Below, in pieces: positions 1-8,354 of a stretch of 64,000 bases of DNA (positions are counted from its first letter, which is position 1; the number at the start of each line of letters is the position of its first letter). This DNA is from an uncultured Roseiarcus sp. GTDB lineage: Bacteria; Pseudomonadota; Alphaproteobacteria; Rhizobiales; Beijerinckiaceae. Location: the NCBI GenBank assembly GCA_945957375.1, contig CAMFKX010000001.1, positions 1 to 64,000 on the forward strand, written 5' to 3'. A program made the translations under genes and the position numbers. The notes under the pieces were generated by a model. It was not told the DNA's origin. It ran no database searches and was given only the letters and a program-made list of their open reading frames with translations.

Positions 1-26
1 GTCTCCAAACGCTGCGTCGACGCGAC

Positions 27-128
27 TGTAGACGCGGTCGCCGACCGCGTCGGCTGCGCCGAACCCGAAGGCAAGCTGAACCGGCGCCTTCGCCCGGGAC
101 GCGGCCGTCGGGACGGATCAGCGTCTAC
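27..128. repeat. Degenerate copy of the 105-bp palindromic repeat, left boundary
   Basis: This is the same element as the tandem copies at 60171-60532. Its left arm TGTAGACGCGGTC (27-39) is followed by GCC and GACCGCGTCGG, and then by the shared interior (CCGAACCCGAAGGCA, CGCCTTCGCCCGGGACGCGG). The right arm is damaged and survives only as GCGTCTAC at 121-128. The element runs into the last codons of the neighbouring permease, so that gene's C-terminal Arg-rich tail and stop lie inside the repeat. Sequence before base 27 resembles the spacer between tandem copies, so the array may continue left of the window. Confidence 0.75.
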
Positions 129-1089
129 GCCGGCTGGCGACGGCGCTGCTCATGATCAGCACGATTCCCCATACGGCTATCGCAAGGAAGGCGTTCAAAC
201 CCAGCACATTGAACGCTGACGCGATGACTTGCAGGATCGCCAGCGCCAGCACGACCCCGGTCATCCTGCCGAATCCTCCGTACGGATCGACCCCGCCGAG
301 CACGCAGGCCAGCACAGTCACGAGCAGATAGCTTCCGCCGTAGGACGCGTTGGCCGAGTTGAAGCGGGCCATCAGGATCACGCCCGCCACGCAGGCCAAG
401 AGGCTGGAAAGCACGTAGATCTTGACCAGAACGCGACGCGTGTCGACGCCGGAGAAATGGGCGGCTCGTTCGTTCGACCCGATCATCGCCATGGATAGGC
501 CAAAGGGCGAGCGCGTCAGCAAGATGGCGACAGGGATCGCGCAGGCGAGGAAGACCAGCAGCGGCATCGGAACGCCAAAGAACGTCCCGTTGCCAAGGAA
601 CACGATCGGCTCGGGAAAACCCGACACAATGTTCCCGCGCGTGACGCCAATCGCCAGACCCTTCAGCAGGGTCATCATGCCCAATGTTGCGAGGATCGGG
701 GAAACGCCGACGAACGCAATGATATAGCCCGTGACCAGACCGATCGCCGTGGCGACGACGAAGCCGGCCCCGATCGAAGCGGCGATAGCGAGGATCCAGA
801 GCGCGCCCGTCTGGTGCGCGGGGAGAATGGTTAGCAGCGAACCTATCGTTAGCGCGCAGATATTGGCTGTCGATACAATCGACAGATTGAGGCCGCCCGA
901 AATCATCGCCACCATCATCGCGAGCGAAAGGACGCCGAGTTCGGGCATCTCGTAGCCAAATGCCGAGGCCGTGCCCAGCGATAGAAAATTCGTACCGGCC
1001 AGCGTGGTAAACACTGCGATCAGCGCGATCAGAAGCGCCAGAAGCCCGACATTGATGCTGAAGGACCGGCGGCGCCAATGCGTCCACAT
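118..1089 (-). CDS. CUT2-family ABC transporter permease (first importer)
   Basis: Integral membrane subunit of a ribose/AI-2-type ABC importer (BPD_transp_2 fold), 323 residues with about eight to ten hydrophobic segments. The family loop MISGGLNLSIVSTANI appears near residue 65, and LACVLGGVDPYGGFGRMTG marks the conserved region that contacts the ATPase. The ATG at 1089 is preferred over a TTG one codon earlier because a G-rich ribosome site lies about eight bases upstream. It is the last gene of the operon SBP-ATPase-permease-permease reading from 4561. Its final residues (SRRRR) are encoded within a degenerate repeat element. The substrate cannot be assigned; sugars, polyols or related small polar compounds are typical for the family. 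Confidence 0.9.
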   Translation of the reverse strand: MWTHWRRRSFSINVGLLALLIALIAVFTTLAGTNFLSLGTASAFGYEMPELGVLSLAMMVAMISGGLNLSIVSTANICALTIGSLLTILPAHQTGALWILAIAASIGAGFVVATAIGLVTGYIIAFVGVSPILATLGMMTLLKGLAIGVTRGNIVSGFPEPIVFLGNGTFFGVPMPLLVFLACAIPVAILLTRSPFGLSMAMIGSNERAAHFSGVDTRRVLVKIYVLSSLLACVAGVILMARFNSANASYGGSYLLVTVLACVLGGVDPYGGFGRMTGVVLALAILQVIASAFNVLGLNAFLAIAVWGIVLIMSSAVASRRRR

Positions 1090-1102
1090 CAATGCGCCCC
1101 CG

Positions 1103-2089
1103 TCACGCGAGGGCCAACCGGTTGCCGACGCCCCGGCGCGCCGTTGCGGACACGGCGATCAGAATGACAATGCCTGTGGCGAAGTCCGACCAATATGACG
1201 AAACGCCGACCAGGATGAGGCCGTTCTCCAGGATCGCGATGAGGGTCACGCCAAGAACCGTTCCGAGGACCGAGCCGACTCCGCCAGCGAGGCTTGCTCC
1301 GCCCAGCACCACCGCCGCCAGCACGTCAAGTTCGCGGCCGACCAGAACCGTGGGCGCGATGGATTGCGCGAGCTGCGCCTGAGCCAAAGAGGCGATACCG
1401 GCGCACCAGCCCATCCAGGCGTAGACGAACAGCTGTATCCGCAGGATCGGGAGACCGACGCGCTCGGCAGCCTCCGGGTTGCCGCCGAAAGCGACAATCT
1501 GTCGTCCAAGCCGCATTCGACCAAGGATGAACCAGGCAATCCCGAGAACCAGCGCCGTCGAGATCATCTGGAAATTGAGCGAATAGTAATTCTCTGATTT
1601 GTCCTGAAATTCAAAGAAATTCATTCCCGCGTCGAACCAGTCCGGCAAAGTGTAAATGTAGTTTCCACGACAGAAAAATACCAACAATCCGTAAAAAGCG
1701 TTCAGCGTGCCGAGGGTGGCGATAATGCTGCGTACGTGGAAAACATGTATAATGAGACCGTTCACCAGGCCGAGCGCGATCCCGATCACCGACGCTATGA
1801 CGAGGACGCCAACCCAGCCCACATCATGAGCGTTTGCGATCGTCATGGCGATGTACTGGGCGACCGTAGCGGTGGCCGTGAAGGAAATATCGATTCCCCC
1901 AGAAATCAGCACCAGCAGAAGACCGGCCGCCATGATCGCCGTAAAAGCGTTGGCGGTTAGCAGGTCCTGGGCGTTTCGCAGTGTGAGAAAGGCGGGGCTG
2001 ACAACGGCTAACGCAGCCGCGAGGATTACGATGACGACGAACAGCCAGGTTTCGTGCTTCTGCGAGAGCCGGAGGAGCCACCTAGGCAT
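1103..2089 (-). CDS. CUT2-family ABC transporter permease
   Basis: Second membrane subunit of the same importer, 328 residues and multi-spanning. ISGGIDISFTATATVAQY near residue 62 is the family's signature loop, and VVLGGASLAGGVGSVLGT near residue 255 is the conserved cytoplasmic region. The ATG at 2089 overlaps the end of the upstream ATPase gene by eight bases, which indicates translational coupling. Two different permeases suggest a heterodimeric channel, unlike the second importer in this window, which has a single permease gene. The substrate is unknown. Confidence 0.9.
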   Translation of the reverse strand: MPRWLLRLSQKHETWLFVVIVILAAALAVVSPAFLTLRNAQDLLTANAFTAIMAAGLLLVLISGGIDISFTATATVAQYIAMTIANAHDVGWVGVLVIASVIGIALGLVNGLIIHVFHVRSIIATLGTLNAFYGLLVFFCRGNYIYTLPDWFDAGMNFFEFQDKSENYYSLNFQMISTALVLGIAWFILGRMRLGRQIVAFGGNPEAAERVGLPILRIQLFVYAWMGWCAGIASLAQAQLAQSIAPTVLVGRELDVLAAVVLGGASLAGGVGSVLGTVLGVTLIAILENGLILVGVSSYWSDFATGIVILIAVSATARRGVGNRLALA

Positions 2090-3566
2090 TGACCACCTCG
2101 GCGAGGTCCCTCTCGCTTGTCTCGGCGGAGACGAACTGCCTGACTTCCTTGCCCTGCCGCATCACCAGGACGCGGTGGCTATGGTGCAGGGCCTCGGGAA
2201 TCTCGTCCGATATGAGAATGATCGCCACGCCCTGCGCGGCCATGGTCGCGATAACGGCGTAGATGCCATCCTTTGCGCTGATGTCGACGCCGACAGTCGG
2301 ACTGTCGAGGATGAGGAGCTTCGGCTTGCGGGCCAACCACTTCGCCAATACGACCCGTTGTTGATTGCCGCCGGAGAGAGTCCGTACCGGCGAGTTGACG
2401 TCGGAAACCTTGATTGTGAGCCGTCGGATCCAGTCGGCCACGAGTCCATCGCGCGCCCGCGCGTCAAAAAGCCCGAACCAGCGGGTCAGCTGACGGAGCA
2501 GGGTCAGGACGAGATTGCCCGCGATCGGCTGCGGCAGGACCAGTCCGAGGGACAGCCGGTCCTCGGGCACATAGGCGACGCCGTTGGCCATGGCGTCGCG
2601 ATTGGATTTGAACCGCACCGGGCGCTGGTCGATCTCGATCGCTCCGGAGTCTGGCTGGGTAATCCCGAAGAGCGACAGAGCGAGTTCGGTCCGGCCCGAG
2701 CCGAGCAATCCCGTGATCGCGAAGATCTCGCGTGGACGAACGGAGAAACTGATGTCGCGGTACTCGCCGGCGCGCGTCAGGCGCGTGACCGAGACGACAG
2801 GCGGATCCTTTGAGAAATCTGCGCGCGGCGCCTCATAGTGGAACTCGGCTCCGGTCATGAGCCGGGACAGCATCGGCTTGCTGATCTCGCTCTTGCCGAA
2901 GGTTCCCAGGCTGCGCCCGTCGCGCAGGACGGTGACGCGCTCCGCGACTTCCAGAACCTCGTCGAGCCGATGGCTGACGAAAATGATGCTCACGCCCTCG
3001 CTCTTCAGCTGGGCGACCAGCCGCATGAGCGCGTCGACTTCGTGGCGGGTGAGCGACGCCGTGGGCTCGTCCATGATCACGAGCCGCGCTTTGGAGGCCA
3101 GGGCGCGGCAGATCGCCACAAGTTGCCGCTGGGCGATCGGCAGATCGCCGACCAGGTCGTCGAGGGCGAGGGTGGCGTTCACGCGCGCCATCGCCGTTGT
3201 TGCGACGGCTCGCGCTTCCCGCGCATCGAACAGGATGCCCCCCTCCGTCATCGCTTTGGCCGCGACGTTCTCCGCGACGGTCAAGTTCGGGAATAACGAG
3301 AAGTCCTGGTATATGACCTGAACGCCGTAAGCGGCGGCGCGCGCCGGGGTCAGACGTCCGACCCCGCGCCCTTCGATCGCAATCTCGCCGCCCGGTTCGG
3401 GTTGCTCGACCCCGCTGATGATTTTCACCAAGGTCGATTTGCCCGAACCATTTTCTCCCAACAAGCAGTGCACCTCGCCGACGGCCAAGCCGAAATCCAA
3501 GTCATGGAGTGCGGCGATCCCGCCGTAGAGCTTGGAGATGCGGCGAAGTGCGAGGAATTCGGCCAC
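2082..3566 (-). CDS. CUT2-type double-domain sugar ABC ATPase
   Basis: ATP-hydrolysing subunit of the importer, 494 residues with two fused nucleotide-binding domains as in RbsA/MglA. The first domain has a canonical Walker A (GENGSGKST, about 37-45) and Walker B/switch MDEPTASL. The second has the relaxed Walker A (GLLGSGRTE) that is normal in this family and a good signature LSGGNQQRVVLAKWL. However, its Walker B reads LILDSPTVGVD, with Ser where the catalytic Glu is usual. The start is GTG at 3566, overlapping the stop of the upstream binding-protein gene by one base. The second ATPase at 28615 shows the same Glu-to-Ser change, so the two importers are probably related. Confidence 0.92.
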   Translation of the reverse strand: MAEFLALRRISKLYGGIAALHDLDFGLAVGEVHCLLGENGSGKSTLVKIISGVEQPEPGGEIAIEGRGVGRLTPARAAAYGVQVIYQDFSLFPNLTVAENVAAKAMTEGGILFDAREARAVATTAMARVNATLALDDLVGDLPIAQRQLVAICRALASKARLVIMDEPTASLTRHEVDALMRLVAQLKSEGVSIIFVSHRLDEVLEVAERVTVLRDGRSLGTFGKSEISKPMLSRLMTGAEFHYEAPRADFSKDPPVVSVTRLTRAGEYRDISFSVRPREIFAITGLLGSGRTELALSLFGITQPDSGAIEIDQRPVRFKSNRDAMANGVAYVPEDRLSLGLVLPQPIAGNLVLTLLRQLTRWFGLFDARARDGLVADWIRRLTIKVSDVNSPVRTLSGGNQQRVVLAKWLARKPKLLILDSPTVGVDISAKDGIYAVIATMAAQGVAIILISDEIPEALHHSHRVLVMRQGKEVRQFVSAETSERDLAEVVNA

Positions 3567-4561
3567 TAGATGCCCATTTTGAGAAGTTCGTCGATGGTAT
3601 CTTTGTTAACGCGCATGATCTTGTTGATCGCAATGGTCTTTGCATTCACGTCAACATGCGCTTTGCCCAACCCGGGCACTTCCATGCCATCTTCAAATTT
3701 GGCGCCGTCGGACATCAGCTTGGCCACGGCGACGATTGCGTAGCCCGTATCAAACGGGTTCCAGAGGAAGGTTTCGTGGATCGTCCCGTCGGCGATGAAG
3801 GGCTTGGCCTGGCTCGGGACCGAGGTGCCGACAATCTGGACCTTGCCCTGCCTGTGCGCCTGTCGGACCGCGTTCGCCGCGCCGATTGCGCCGTTGGAGC
3901 CATAGGCGACGATACCCTTGAGGTTCGGGTAGGCCTTCATCACATCGAGCGTCGTTTTCTGCGCCGTGTCGATCTCATCCGCGCCCGGATAGCGGTCGGC
4001 GACGAGATGCATGTCGGGATAGTGCGCTTTCTGGTACGCTATCGCCGCATCGGCCCACTGGTTGTGCAGCGGCGTGGTGAGCGTTCCGACATAGACGGCG
4101 TAGTCGCCTTTCTCCCCCATGGCCTTTGCGAGCGAAATCATCGTCTCTTCGCCAAAGCTCGTGTTGTTGACCAAGCCGACATCCCAATCCTTGCCAGGCT
4201 GGTCGGGACCTTCCTCCGTTATGACATGAATCCCTGCCGCCTTCGCCCGCTCGAGCACGGGCTGCATGACCTTCTCGTCTAGCGGCACAAGTCCGATGTA
4301 GTCGACCTTGCGCGCGATAAGGTCTTCGACGAGACGCACTTGCTGCGCGGGGTCAATGTTTGACGGACCGACCATGCTAACGTTCATGTTATACTCGGAT
4401 CCGGCCTTCTTTAGTCCTTGCTCGACAAGATTATACCATGGGATTCCGATGATCTTGACGACCATGACCATCGTCTTCTGCTGCTGAGCCTGGGCGGCCC
4501 ACGGGGTCAGGAGCATTGCGATCGCCGCTACGGCGAGCTTGAGGCTGTCGCGTCGATTCAT
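3566..4561 (-). CDS. Periplasmic sugar-type substrate-binding protein
   Basis: Peripla_BP_4 family binding protein, 331 residues, which captures the ligand in the periplasm for the importer encoded downstream. Residues 1 to about 26 form a signal peptide (MNRRDSLKLAVAAIAMLLTP, then cleavage after AQA). The mature part resembles LsrB/RbsB proteins, with IIGIPWYNLVEQGLKKAGSE and DLIARKVDYIGLVPLD at the positions expected for the hinge-bound ligand. The ATG at 4561 is chosen because GGGAGA lies six bases upstream and it gives a clean signal peptide. It is the first gene of its operon, divergent from the cupin gene, with a promoter and two operator-like sites in the gap. The ligand is unknown. 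Confidence 0.9.
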   Translation of the reverse strand: MNRRDSLKLAVAAIAMLLTPWAAQAQQQKTMVMVVKIIGIPWYNLVEQGLKKAGSEYNMNVSMVGPSNIDPAQQVRLVEDLIARKVDYIGLVPLDEKVMQPVLERAKAAGIHVITEEGPDQPGKDWDVGLVNNTSFGEETMISLAKAMGEKGDYAVYVGTLTTPLHNQWADAAIAYQKAHYPDMHLVADRYPGADEIDTAQKTTLDVMKAYPNLKGIVAYGSNGAIGAANAVRQAHRQGKVQIVGTSVPSQAKPFIADGTIHETFLWNPFDTGYAIVAVAKLMSDGAKFEDGMEVPGLGKAHVDVNAKTIAINKIMRVNKDTIDELLKMGI

Positions 4562-4606
4562 GAGCGTCTCCCTTGTCGGCGGGATTTCGGCCGCCAAATT
4601 TATTGA

Positions 4607-4651
4607 TTGTAGGACACAAATATTGTATTAGATTGTAGAACAATTTGTCAA
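4607..4651. promoter_or_regulatory. Promoter of importer operon 1 with two TTGTAGNACAN operators
   Basis: On the minus strand a -35 TTGACA (4651-4646) and a -10 TACAAT (4627-4622) are separated by 18 bp and read toward the ABC operon. One operator copy, TTGTAGAACAA (4633-4643), sits in the promoter spacer, and another, TTGTAGGACAC (4607-4617), lies just downstream, 26 bp away centre to centre. Both match the motif repeated across the block. Placement within and after the promoter fits repression. The divergent cupin operon could be controlled from the same gap. Confidence 0.65.
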
Positions 4652-4668
4652 CCAGGGAGCGATCCGCC

Positions 4669-5100
4669 GTGGCCGAGAGGAATGTGCCATCCAAGAGCGC
4701 CGGCAGCGTGTATACGATCGTTCCCGAACCCGGGACCGCGCCCCGGGTCAGCAGGTCCGACGTCTCCCTCGCCGCCGTCCCCGAGATCGAGGGGCGCGCC
4801 AATTCGGATTTTTCGTACGGGGCGGTCTTCGAGGCTCCCGGTCACGGGCTGAACATCGCCCGTGGGCATTTCGGCCCGAACGGTCTGGTGACGCCGCACA
4901 AGACGCGCAACCTGTATGTCGTGTTCGTCATCCGGGGATCGGGCGTGCTCGTCCTGTTCGGCGACGATCACAAGACGACGCAAATTGATTTCGAGGCGGG
5001 CGACGTCATCGTTCTGCCGCCGGAGACGCTCCATCAGTGGCGCAACGGCGCCGAGGCGTTCGATTTCGTCGGCGTCGAATCATCGTCGCCGAGCGGCTAG
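4669..5100 (+). CDS. Cupin-domain protein
   Basis: Small single-domain beta-barrel protein of 143 residues. The cupin motifs appear as HKTRNLYVVFVIRGSGVLVLF near residue 75 and GDVIVLPPETLHQW near residue 112, so some of the usual metal-binding His/Glu positions are present and others are not. The start is taken as GTG at 4669, ten bases after AGGGAG; an in-frame TTG at 4645 lies inside the operator region and is less likely. It leads a three-gene operon with an ADC-family enzyme and a SurE phosphatase. It could bind or isomerise a small metabolite, or act as an effector-binding protein. No specific activity can be assigned. Confidence 0.75.
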   Translation: MAERNVPSKSAGSVYTIVPEPGTAPRVSRSDVSLAAVPEIEGRANSDFSYGAVFEAPGHGLNIARGHFGPNGLVTPHKTRNLYVVFVIRGSGVLVLFGDDHKTTQIDFEAGDVIVLPPETLHQWRNGAEAFDFVGVESSSPSG

Positions 5101-5146
5101 CCAAGAATCGACCCAAAACCACATCACAACATCGGAGGAGGAAGCC

Positions 5147-5932
5147 ATGGGATTTGTCAGGACGAAGGATGAAGTTGCGCGCATTCGCGCGGTCCTGAAA
5201 CAACCGCGCTTTGTCGCGTCCGAGATGCTCATGGTCGAGTTTCTCACTCGGCCGGACATCATCAAAGCCGTGCTGCCGCCTGGTTTCGAACCCGTTGCGG
5301 AGCCCTTGGTCACGGCGATGGTGGGGCGATGGCGCTCAAACTGCGTCGGCGACTATTGCGGCGGCGCCATTTACGTGCCGGCCAAGTACCAGGGCATCGA
5401 GGCGCCCTATGTGCTCGCGATGTACATGGACGCAGACCACGCCATCATGCTGGGTCGCGATGTCTTCGGCGAGCCGAAGAAGCGAGCGACATCCAATCTC
5501 TACCACCGCGGCAACGCGATGCATGGTTATGTCGAACGCCTCGGCGTTCGTCTGATCGACATTCGGGCGGTGCTCGACAAGGACCTGGGGCCGGGAACCG
5601 CGTCCGGCGCCAACTTTAACATCAAGGCCACGCCTGCCGCCGACGGGACGAGTTGCGAGGACGACGCCGTGGTCACTCTGGCGGAATTCGACAATAACCT
5701 CACGGCGCGCCGCGAAGGCCGCGCGGAACTCACACTTGCCTCCAACCCGCACGATCCCATCGGCGACATCGAGATCGTAAAGATTCGGAGCGCCTCCTAC
5801 GTGGAAGGCGACCTGATCGCGCGCGCCCGTGCGATCGGGCGAATTCCCAAAGATGCATTCTTTCCTTATCTGCTCGGTCGAATGGACGATTGGTCGCTGC
5901 TCGACACCGAGACGGATCTCGCCATCAACTAG
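5147..5932 (+). CDS. Acetoacetate decarboxylase family protein (type 1)
   Basis: ADC-superfamily enzyme (PF06314-like), 261 residues. Family members use a lysine Schiff base to act on beta-keto or related keto acids, and some are aldolases or dehydratases instead. The sequence has GRDVFGEPKKRAT with Lys111-Lys112 at the position of the Schiff-base Lys pair of classical ADC, and GPGTASGANFNIK in the second half. ATG 5147 follows GGAGGAGGA. It is about 70% identical by eye to the 261-residue paralogue at 15500-16285, while two other ADC-like genes (7601, 31887) form a second type. It is cotranscribed with cupin and surE-like genes. Decarboxylation of acetoacetate itself is only one possibility. 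Confidence 0.85.
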   Translation: MGFVRTKDEVARIRAVLKQPRFVASEMLMVEFLTRPDIIKAVLPPGFEPVAEPLVTAMVGRWRSNCVGDYCGGAIYVPAKYQGIEAPYVLAMYMDADHAIMLGRDVFGEPKKRATSNLYHRGNAMHGYVERLGVRLIDIRAVLDKDLGPGTASGANFNIKATPAADGTSCEDDAVVTLAEFDNNLTARREGRAELTLASNPHDPIGDIEIVKIRSASYVEGDLIARARAIGRIPKDAFFPYLLGRMDDWSLLDTETDLAIN

Positions 5933-6009
5933 CCAACGCTTTGCGGCGCCTTGCGCCGGCGTGACCGTCGCGCGCCTGAGCGCCGGCAACCCCGCATCGG
6001 AGGTAAAGA

Positions 6010-6807
6010 ATGTCGGATGTCAAGACGCCGGCGAAACTGAGTGATCATCGTATTCTCATCGTCAATGACGACGGCATCGAAGCGCACGGAATCAAGCAGC
6101 TCGAAGAAATTGCGCGGGAGTTTACCGATGACGTTTGGGTCGTCGCGCCCGACGAGGAGAAGTCCGGCTTCTCGCATTCCATCTCGATGACGGTTCCGAT
6201 CCGCGTGCGGAAGGTCGACGATCGCCATTTCGCCATAAAGGGCACGCCGACCGACTGCGCCTTGCTCGCCATCTATGAATTCATGGGCGGACGACCTCCA
6301 ACCGTGCTGCTCTCCGGGATCAATCGCGGAGCCAATCTCGCCGAGGACATTACCTACTCCGGAACGGCTGCGGCGGCGATGGAGGGGGCGCTGCTGGGCA
6401 TTCGGTCGATTGCGCTCAGTCAGGTGTTCGAGATCGGCGGTCAGGTGCACTGGTCGACGGCTCGCCGTTTCGCGCCTGCAATCCTGGCGCGCCTGCTCGC
6501 CTGCGATTGGGAGGAGGGGAGCTTCGTCAACGTCAACTTCCCGGATGCTCCGCCGGAACTTGTGCGCGGCACCCGGGTCACCCGTCAGGGCCGCCGTTTG
6601 CCCGGCTCCTTTCGGCCTGTCCGCCGCGTCGACGAGCGTGACTTTCCTTACTACTGGATAAAACTGACCTACAAGACCGCGGAGCTCGACGAGGGCACCG
6701 ATCTCAGGGCGATTCAGGAGAACGAGGTGTCGGTGACGCCGATGCATCTCGACTTCACCTCGAAGGCCTTCCGCCATGCGCTCGACCGGGCCTTCACCGA
6801 GGCGTGA
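6010..6807 (+). CDS. SurE-family metal-dependent phosphatase (copy 1)
   Basis: SurE-like 5'/3'-nucleotidase or phosphomonoesterase, 265 residues. N-terminal ILIVNDDGIEAHG carries the paired Asp metal ligands. The family motif LLSGINRGANLAEDITYSGTAA near residue 100 supplies the Ser/Asn ligands. Housekeeping surE normally neighbours pcm and nlpD, but here the gene ends an operon with cupin and ADC-type genes. A second paralogue lies at 19623. The context suggests a catabolic phosphatase acting on a pathway phosphate ester, which is inference. It ends 14 bp inside the convergent phosphatase-like gene. Confidence 0.88.
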   Translation: MSDVKTPAKLSDHRILIVNDDGIEAHGIKQLEEIAREFTDDVWVVAPDEEKSGFSHSISMTVPIRVRKVDDRHFAIKGTPTDCALLAIYEFMGGRPPTVLLSGINRGANLAEDITYSGTAAAAMEGALLGIRSIALSQVFEIGGQVHWSTARRFAPAILARLLACDWEEGSFVNVNFPDAPPELVRGTRVTRQGRRLPGSFRPVRRVDERDFPYYWIKLTYKTAELDEGTDLRAIQENEVSVTPMHLDFTSKAFRHALDRAFTEA

Positions 6808-7564
6808 CGGGTTCGGTCAGCAGGTCGATCAATCGTCGCCGGTCGAATTCGGCGACGCCCAGCTCGCGCGTCAGATAGGCGTCGAAGGAGCCGTAGACGC
6901 GATCAATTTCGTCGAGCGCCGCTTCGAGATACTTCGGTTGCGCGGCGAGCAGGATCGTGACGACTTCCTCGGGTGTCTCCGGACCGAAAAGATGCGGAAC
7001 CGGGCGTCGATAGAGGTTGGTCAGGTTGTAGTCCTCGATCACGGTTTCGCGCGCGACGCCGAGCGCGAGCAGGAGCAGCGCCGCCGCGAACCCTGTCCGA
7101 TCTTTTCCGCTGGTGCAGTGAAGCAGCAGCGGATAGCTCCCGGGATCAAGGGCGACGGCGAAAGTCTGTCGATATTCGGGCGTATGATCGACGCAGAACA
7201 GCCGATATTGCGCGATGACCCGCCGTTCGAGCTCGGGCGACCGGATTGTTCCGGCCTTGACCTGCGCCAGCATTTCGAGCGTCCCGGCGGGAATGAAGCC
7301 CGCCTCCATCATCCGGATCGACGAGCCGGGCGGCAGCCGGTCGGGACTGGCTTCTCGCTCCATCGGTAGCCGAAAATCGATCAGCGCCCTCAGGCCCAGA
7401 CTTTCGAGGCGGGCAAGGTCGGCGTCGGTCAGACCGGCGAGATTGTCGGCGCGATAGACCCGTCCCCATCGGGTCCGCCGGTCGGCGCCGGCGGCGTAGC
7501 CGCCAAGGTCACGAAAATTGACGGCCCCTTCGAAGGGAATGCGTCGTCGATCGTCTGTCTGCAT
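6794..7564 (-). CDS. Tyrosine-phosphatase-like (Y_phosphatase3) protein
   Basis: Cysteine-dependent phosphatase fold, 256 residues. Near the N-terminus FEGAVNFRDLGGYAA is the family signature, and the P-loop HCTSGKDRTG (CX5R) near residue 150 carries the nucleophilic Cys and Arg. Bacterial relatives act on phosphotyrosine or on small phosphate and phosphoinositide esters. The ATG at 7564 has GGGAG eight bases upstream; a TTG five codons earlier is an alternative. It is last in the operon SDR-ADC-phosphatase. Together with two SurE genes it makes three phosphatase-type genes in one catabolic block, which is unusual. Confidence 0.85.
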   Translation of the reverse strand: MQTDDRRRIPFEGAVNFRDLGGYAAGADRRTRWGRVYRADNLAGLTDADLARLESLGLRALIDFRLPMEREASPDRLPPGSSIRMMEAGFIPAGTLEMLAQVKAGTIRSPELERRVIAQYRLFCVDHTPEYRQTFAVALDPGSYPLLLHCTSGKDRTGFAAALLLLALGVARETVIEDYNLTNLYRRPVPHLFGPETPEEVVTILLAAQPKYLEAALDEIDRVYGSFDAYLTRELGVAEFDRRRLIDLLTEPVTPR

Positions 7565-7600
7565 CCGCTTGGCTCCCAATGGGCTCTTCGCGCGTCGCGA

Positions 7601-8332
7601 TCAGAGCCGCGCGATGACCCGGCCTGCGGGCAGCATGATGTCGTATTCCATGTAGACCGCCTTGAGGATCTTTCTGACGGGGAAGCGGTCGACCGGGTCG
7701 AGAACGGAGCGGTCGGGAAACGAAATCGAGCCCGGGCCTTCCCAGGCTTCCCGGATCGTATGCTGGGTATCTGCGGCGACCAGTTCGGCGAGCGCCGGGC
7801 GCGTCTCGCCGGGCGTGGCGGAAGGAATGATCCTGAGGCCTGTCGTCGGACCGTTCGAGGAAAGCGGACCGGCCGGCTGCTCCGGCCGCATGATCGCTGT
7901 CGCAAGCCGCACGCCGCGAGGCCGCTCGAGCCAGCCGACCACCATGTCCTTGTCGCGCTCGAACCCGATGCTCGCGAGTTTCTTCGGATAGCCCCAGACC
8001 TCTCGCCCCGCGAGCATGGGCGGTTCGGTATCGACGAAAATCTGCGCAACATAGGTCAGCGGCTTGCCCTCGTGCCGCGCGTAGAGTCGAAGGATCGCCT
8101 CGTGATAGGGACCGAATGTGGTGAAGGGATACCAGTAGAACGACAGGTTCGCGGCGGCTGGCTCCATCAGTTCCAGCGGAGCTGGAAGGACGTCGAGCGC
8201 CGCCTCGGGATCGGTCTCGAACTTGATCGAGATCGCCTGCGCGTTCCGGTAATGATAGGGCGGCGCCTGGAAAGCCGGAGCGTCGGAAGGCATCGAATAG
8301 CCGAGCCTGTCGAGGGTCAGTCGCCCTTTCAT
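7601..8332 (-). CDS. Acetoacetate decarboxylase family protein (type 2)
   Basis: ADC-superfamily enzyme of 243 residues, close in motif to classical ADC. YPFTTFGPYHEAI appears around residue 75, and GREVWGYPKKLA contains Lys117-Lys118 as the expected Schiff-base pair. It differs from the type 1 copies (5147, 15500) and resembles the gene at 31887, which has its Lys pair at the same residue number. It lies 22 bp after the FabI-like SDR and before the tyrosine-phosphatase-like gene in one minus-strand operon. A beta-keto acid substrate is plausible; the true reaction is unknown. Confidence 0.85.
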   Translation of the reverse strand: MKGRLTLDRLGYSMPSDAPAFQAPPYHYRNAQAISIKFETDPEAALDVLPAPLELMEPAAANLSFYWYPFTTFGPYHEAILRLYARHEGKPLTYVAQIFVDTEPPMLAGREVWGYPKKLASIGFERDKDMVVGWLERPRGVRLATAIMRPEQPAGPLSSNGPTTGLRIIPSATPGETRPALAELVAADTQHTIREAWEGPGSISFPDRSVLDPVDRFPVRKILKAVYMEYDIMLPAGRVIARL

Positions 8333-8354
8333 CGCCGAATCCCTTTCCCGTCCG

